From: Vibrio penaeicida
GTDB lineage: Bacteria; Pseudomonadota; Gammaproteobacteria; Enterobacterales; Vibrionaceae
DNA: 64,000 nt
NCBI RefSeq assembly: GCF_019977755.1
Contig: NZ_AP025145.1
Location: 1,922,001-1,986,000, forward strand
Direction of reading: 5' to 3'
Below are positions 63,508 through 64,000 of this stretch, in pieces. The first letter of the stretch is position 1. Each line of letters begins with the position of its first letter. The notes beneath the pieces were generated by a model, which saw only the letters and a list, made by a program, of their open reading frames with translations, was not told where the DNA came from and did no database searches. Both the position numbers and the translations under genes were made by a program.

Positions 63508-64000
63508 CTATAACTGCCTAGGCAAAGTAAATTGAACAAACAGAGACTTATCCAACGGTTGGTTGGAGTCGCGCAGCGTGTAGTCCAATACAATGTTGCT
63601 CTGGTTTATTTTGTAATCCAGTTTGCGAATCAAGCGGCTGGCTGTCGAACTGCTACGGTTCGAAAAAATGGCTCGGAACAGCGCCCACTGACCAGTATAG
63701 GACTGCGACACCACTCGGTTTTTACCGTTATAGAATTCCGTGCTGAGGTAACCGTCCACATCAGAGGTTGGCCATATCACGTCACGCCATACTCGCGGGC
63801 CATGTTTATAGCTAAACAGGCTTTCTGCTTCCCTTAACTGGAATTCCGTGACATTGGTGCTCATTGAACTCGCTTTGAAGCCAATTCTCAGTGCGAGCTC
63901 TTCTCCAGAGGAACCAAAGAAGATCTTACTGAGCTTCCTTGCACGTTCGAGTTGCTTACGCGTATTTACGCTGATAGGAAGGGTAAGACCACCCACTTCG
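63508..64000 (-). CDS. tssM: TssM (IcmF) C-terminal part, 5' end outside window
   Basis: The C-terminal 164 residues of a T6SS inner-membrane complex protein. The frame continues through the window edge. The ending fits the IcmF/TssM C-terminal domain: HGPRVWRDVIWPTSDVDGYL, SYTGQWALFRAIFSN, then a C-terminal FVQFTLPRQL beta strand. TssM with TssL and TssJ anchors the T6SS tube to the envelope. The visible part contains no membrane helix, as expected for the periplasmic end. It implies that a T6SS cluster extends past 64000. Confidence 0.82.
   Translation of the reverse strand, partial: EVGGLTLPISVNTRKQLERARKLSKIFFGSSGEELALRIGFKASSMSTNVTEFQLREAESLFSYKHGPRVWRDVIWPTSDVDGYLSTEFYNGKNRVVSQSYTGQWALFRAIFSNRSSSTASRLIRKLDYKINQSNIVLDYTLRDSNQPLDKSLFVQFTLPRQL

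Overview
The window looks like a stretch of a Vibrio (Vibrionaceae, Gammaproteobacteria) chromosome, probably the accessory-rich second replicon. The clues are the close agreement of KdgR, GlpK/GlpD and the YaeR-type VOC protein with gammaproteobacterial families, moderate G+C, Vibrio-style short palindromic repeats (TATACCCAAGT... and GGGTCTGTTGA...), a type VI secretion (T6SS) gene end, and many LysR/AraC/LacI-controlled catabolic modules. The genus is an inference and no species is claimed.

Layout. (1) 1-7428, minus: a secreted SpvB/TcaC-type giant, cut by the window edge. It has FG-GAP calcium-loop repeats and a diverged internal duplication. (2) 7917-15705, minus: one tightly overlapping operon, amiC-like, amiR-like, DppC, DppB, oligopeptide-type binding protein, formamidase, fused DppD-DppF ATPase. 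A ~220-nt leader carries a strong intrinsic terminator, as expected for AmiR/ANTAR antitermination. (3) 16179-22019, minus: small housekeeping-like genes (GNAT, histidine phosphatase, gloA2, Spo0M-like, MazG-like), a YadA-type trimeric autotransporter with near-identical internal repeats, and a small exported protein. (4) 22286-31007: SDR-like protein, acyltransferase-3, a GNAT gene split by a 262-bp MITE-like element, an ICMT-like methyltransferase, Crp/Fnr and SgrR-type regulators, a Gfo/Idh/MocA oxidoreductase, a second MITE-like element, a 44-residue lipoprotein, RidA and a WYL regulator. (5) 31038-34115: LysR with a divergent MFS exporter, and a LysE-type exporter.

(6) 34239-39891: a carbohydrate ABC operon (cytoplasmic glycoside hydrolase, MalF-like, MalG-like, binding protein), divergent from its likely LacI-family regulator. 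(7) 39907-45257: GFA protein, cysteine hydrolase, flavodoxin-fold quinone reductase, secreted alpha/beta hydrolase, a membrane AraC regulator and a LysR. (8) 45931-49015: an ornithine-cyclodeaminase-family / D-threonine-aldolase-family pair, divergent from a LysR. (9) 49190-54497: kdgR followed upstream by an oligopeptide/oligosaccharide-type ABC operon without a binding-protein gene; a KdgR-box-like palindrome lies in front of it. (10) 54870-60879: a two-domain retropepsin-PDZ lipoprotein, divergent glpK/glpD with GlpR-like sites, and a GlxA-type AraC regulator. (11) 60914-64000, minus: the end of a T6SS cluster (TssM C-terminus, an atypical protein kinase, and an unrecognised 642-residue glycine-rich protein).

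No tRNA, rRNA, CRISPR array or complete insertion sequence was seen. The features most worth a second look are the AmiR-type leader attenuator, the MITE-split acetyltransferase gene that can be rebuilt exactly, the T6SS-linked kinase plus unknown protein, and the internal duplication in the SpvB-like giant.
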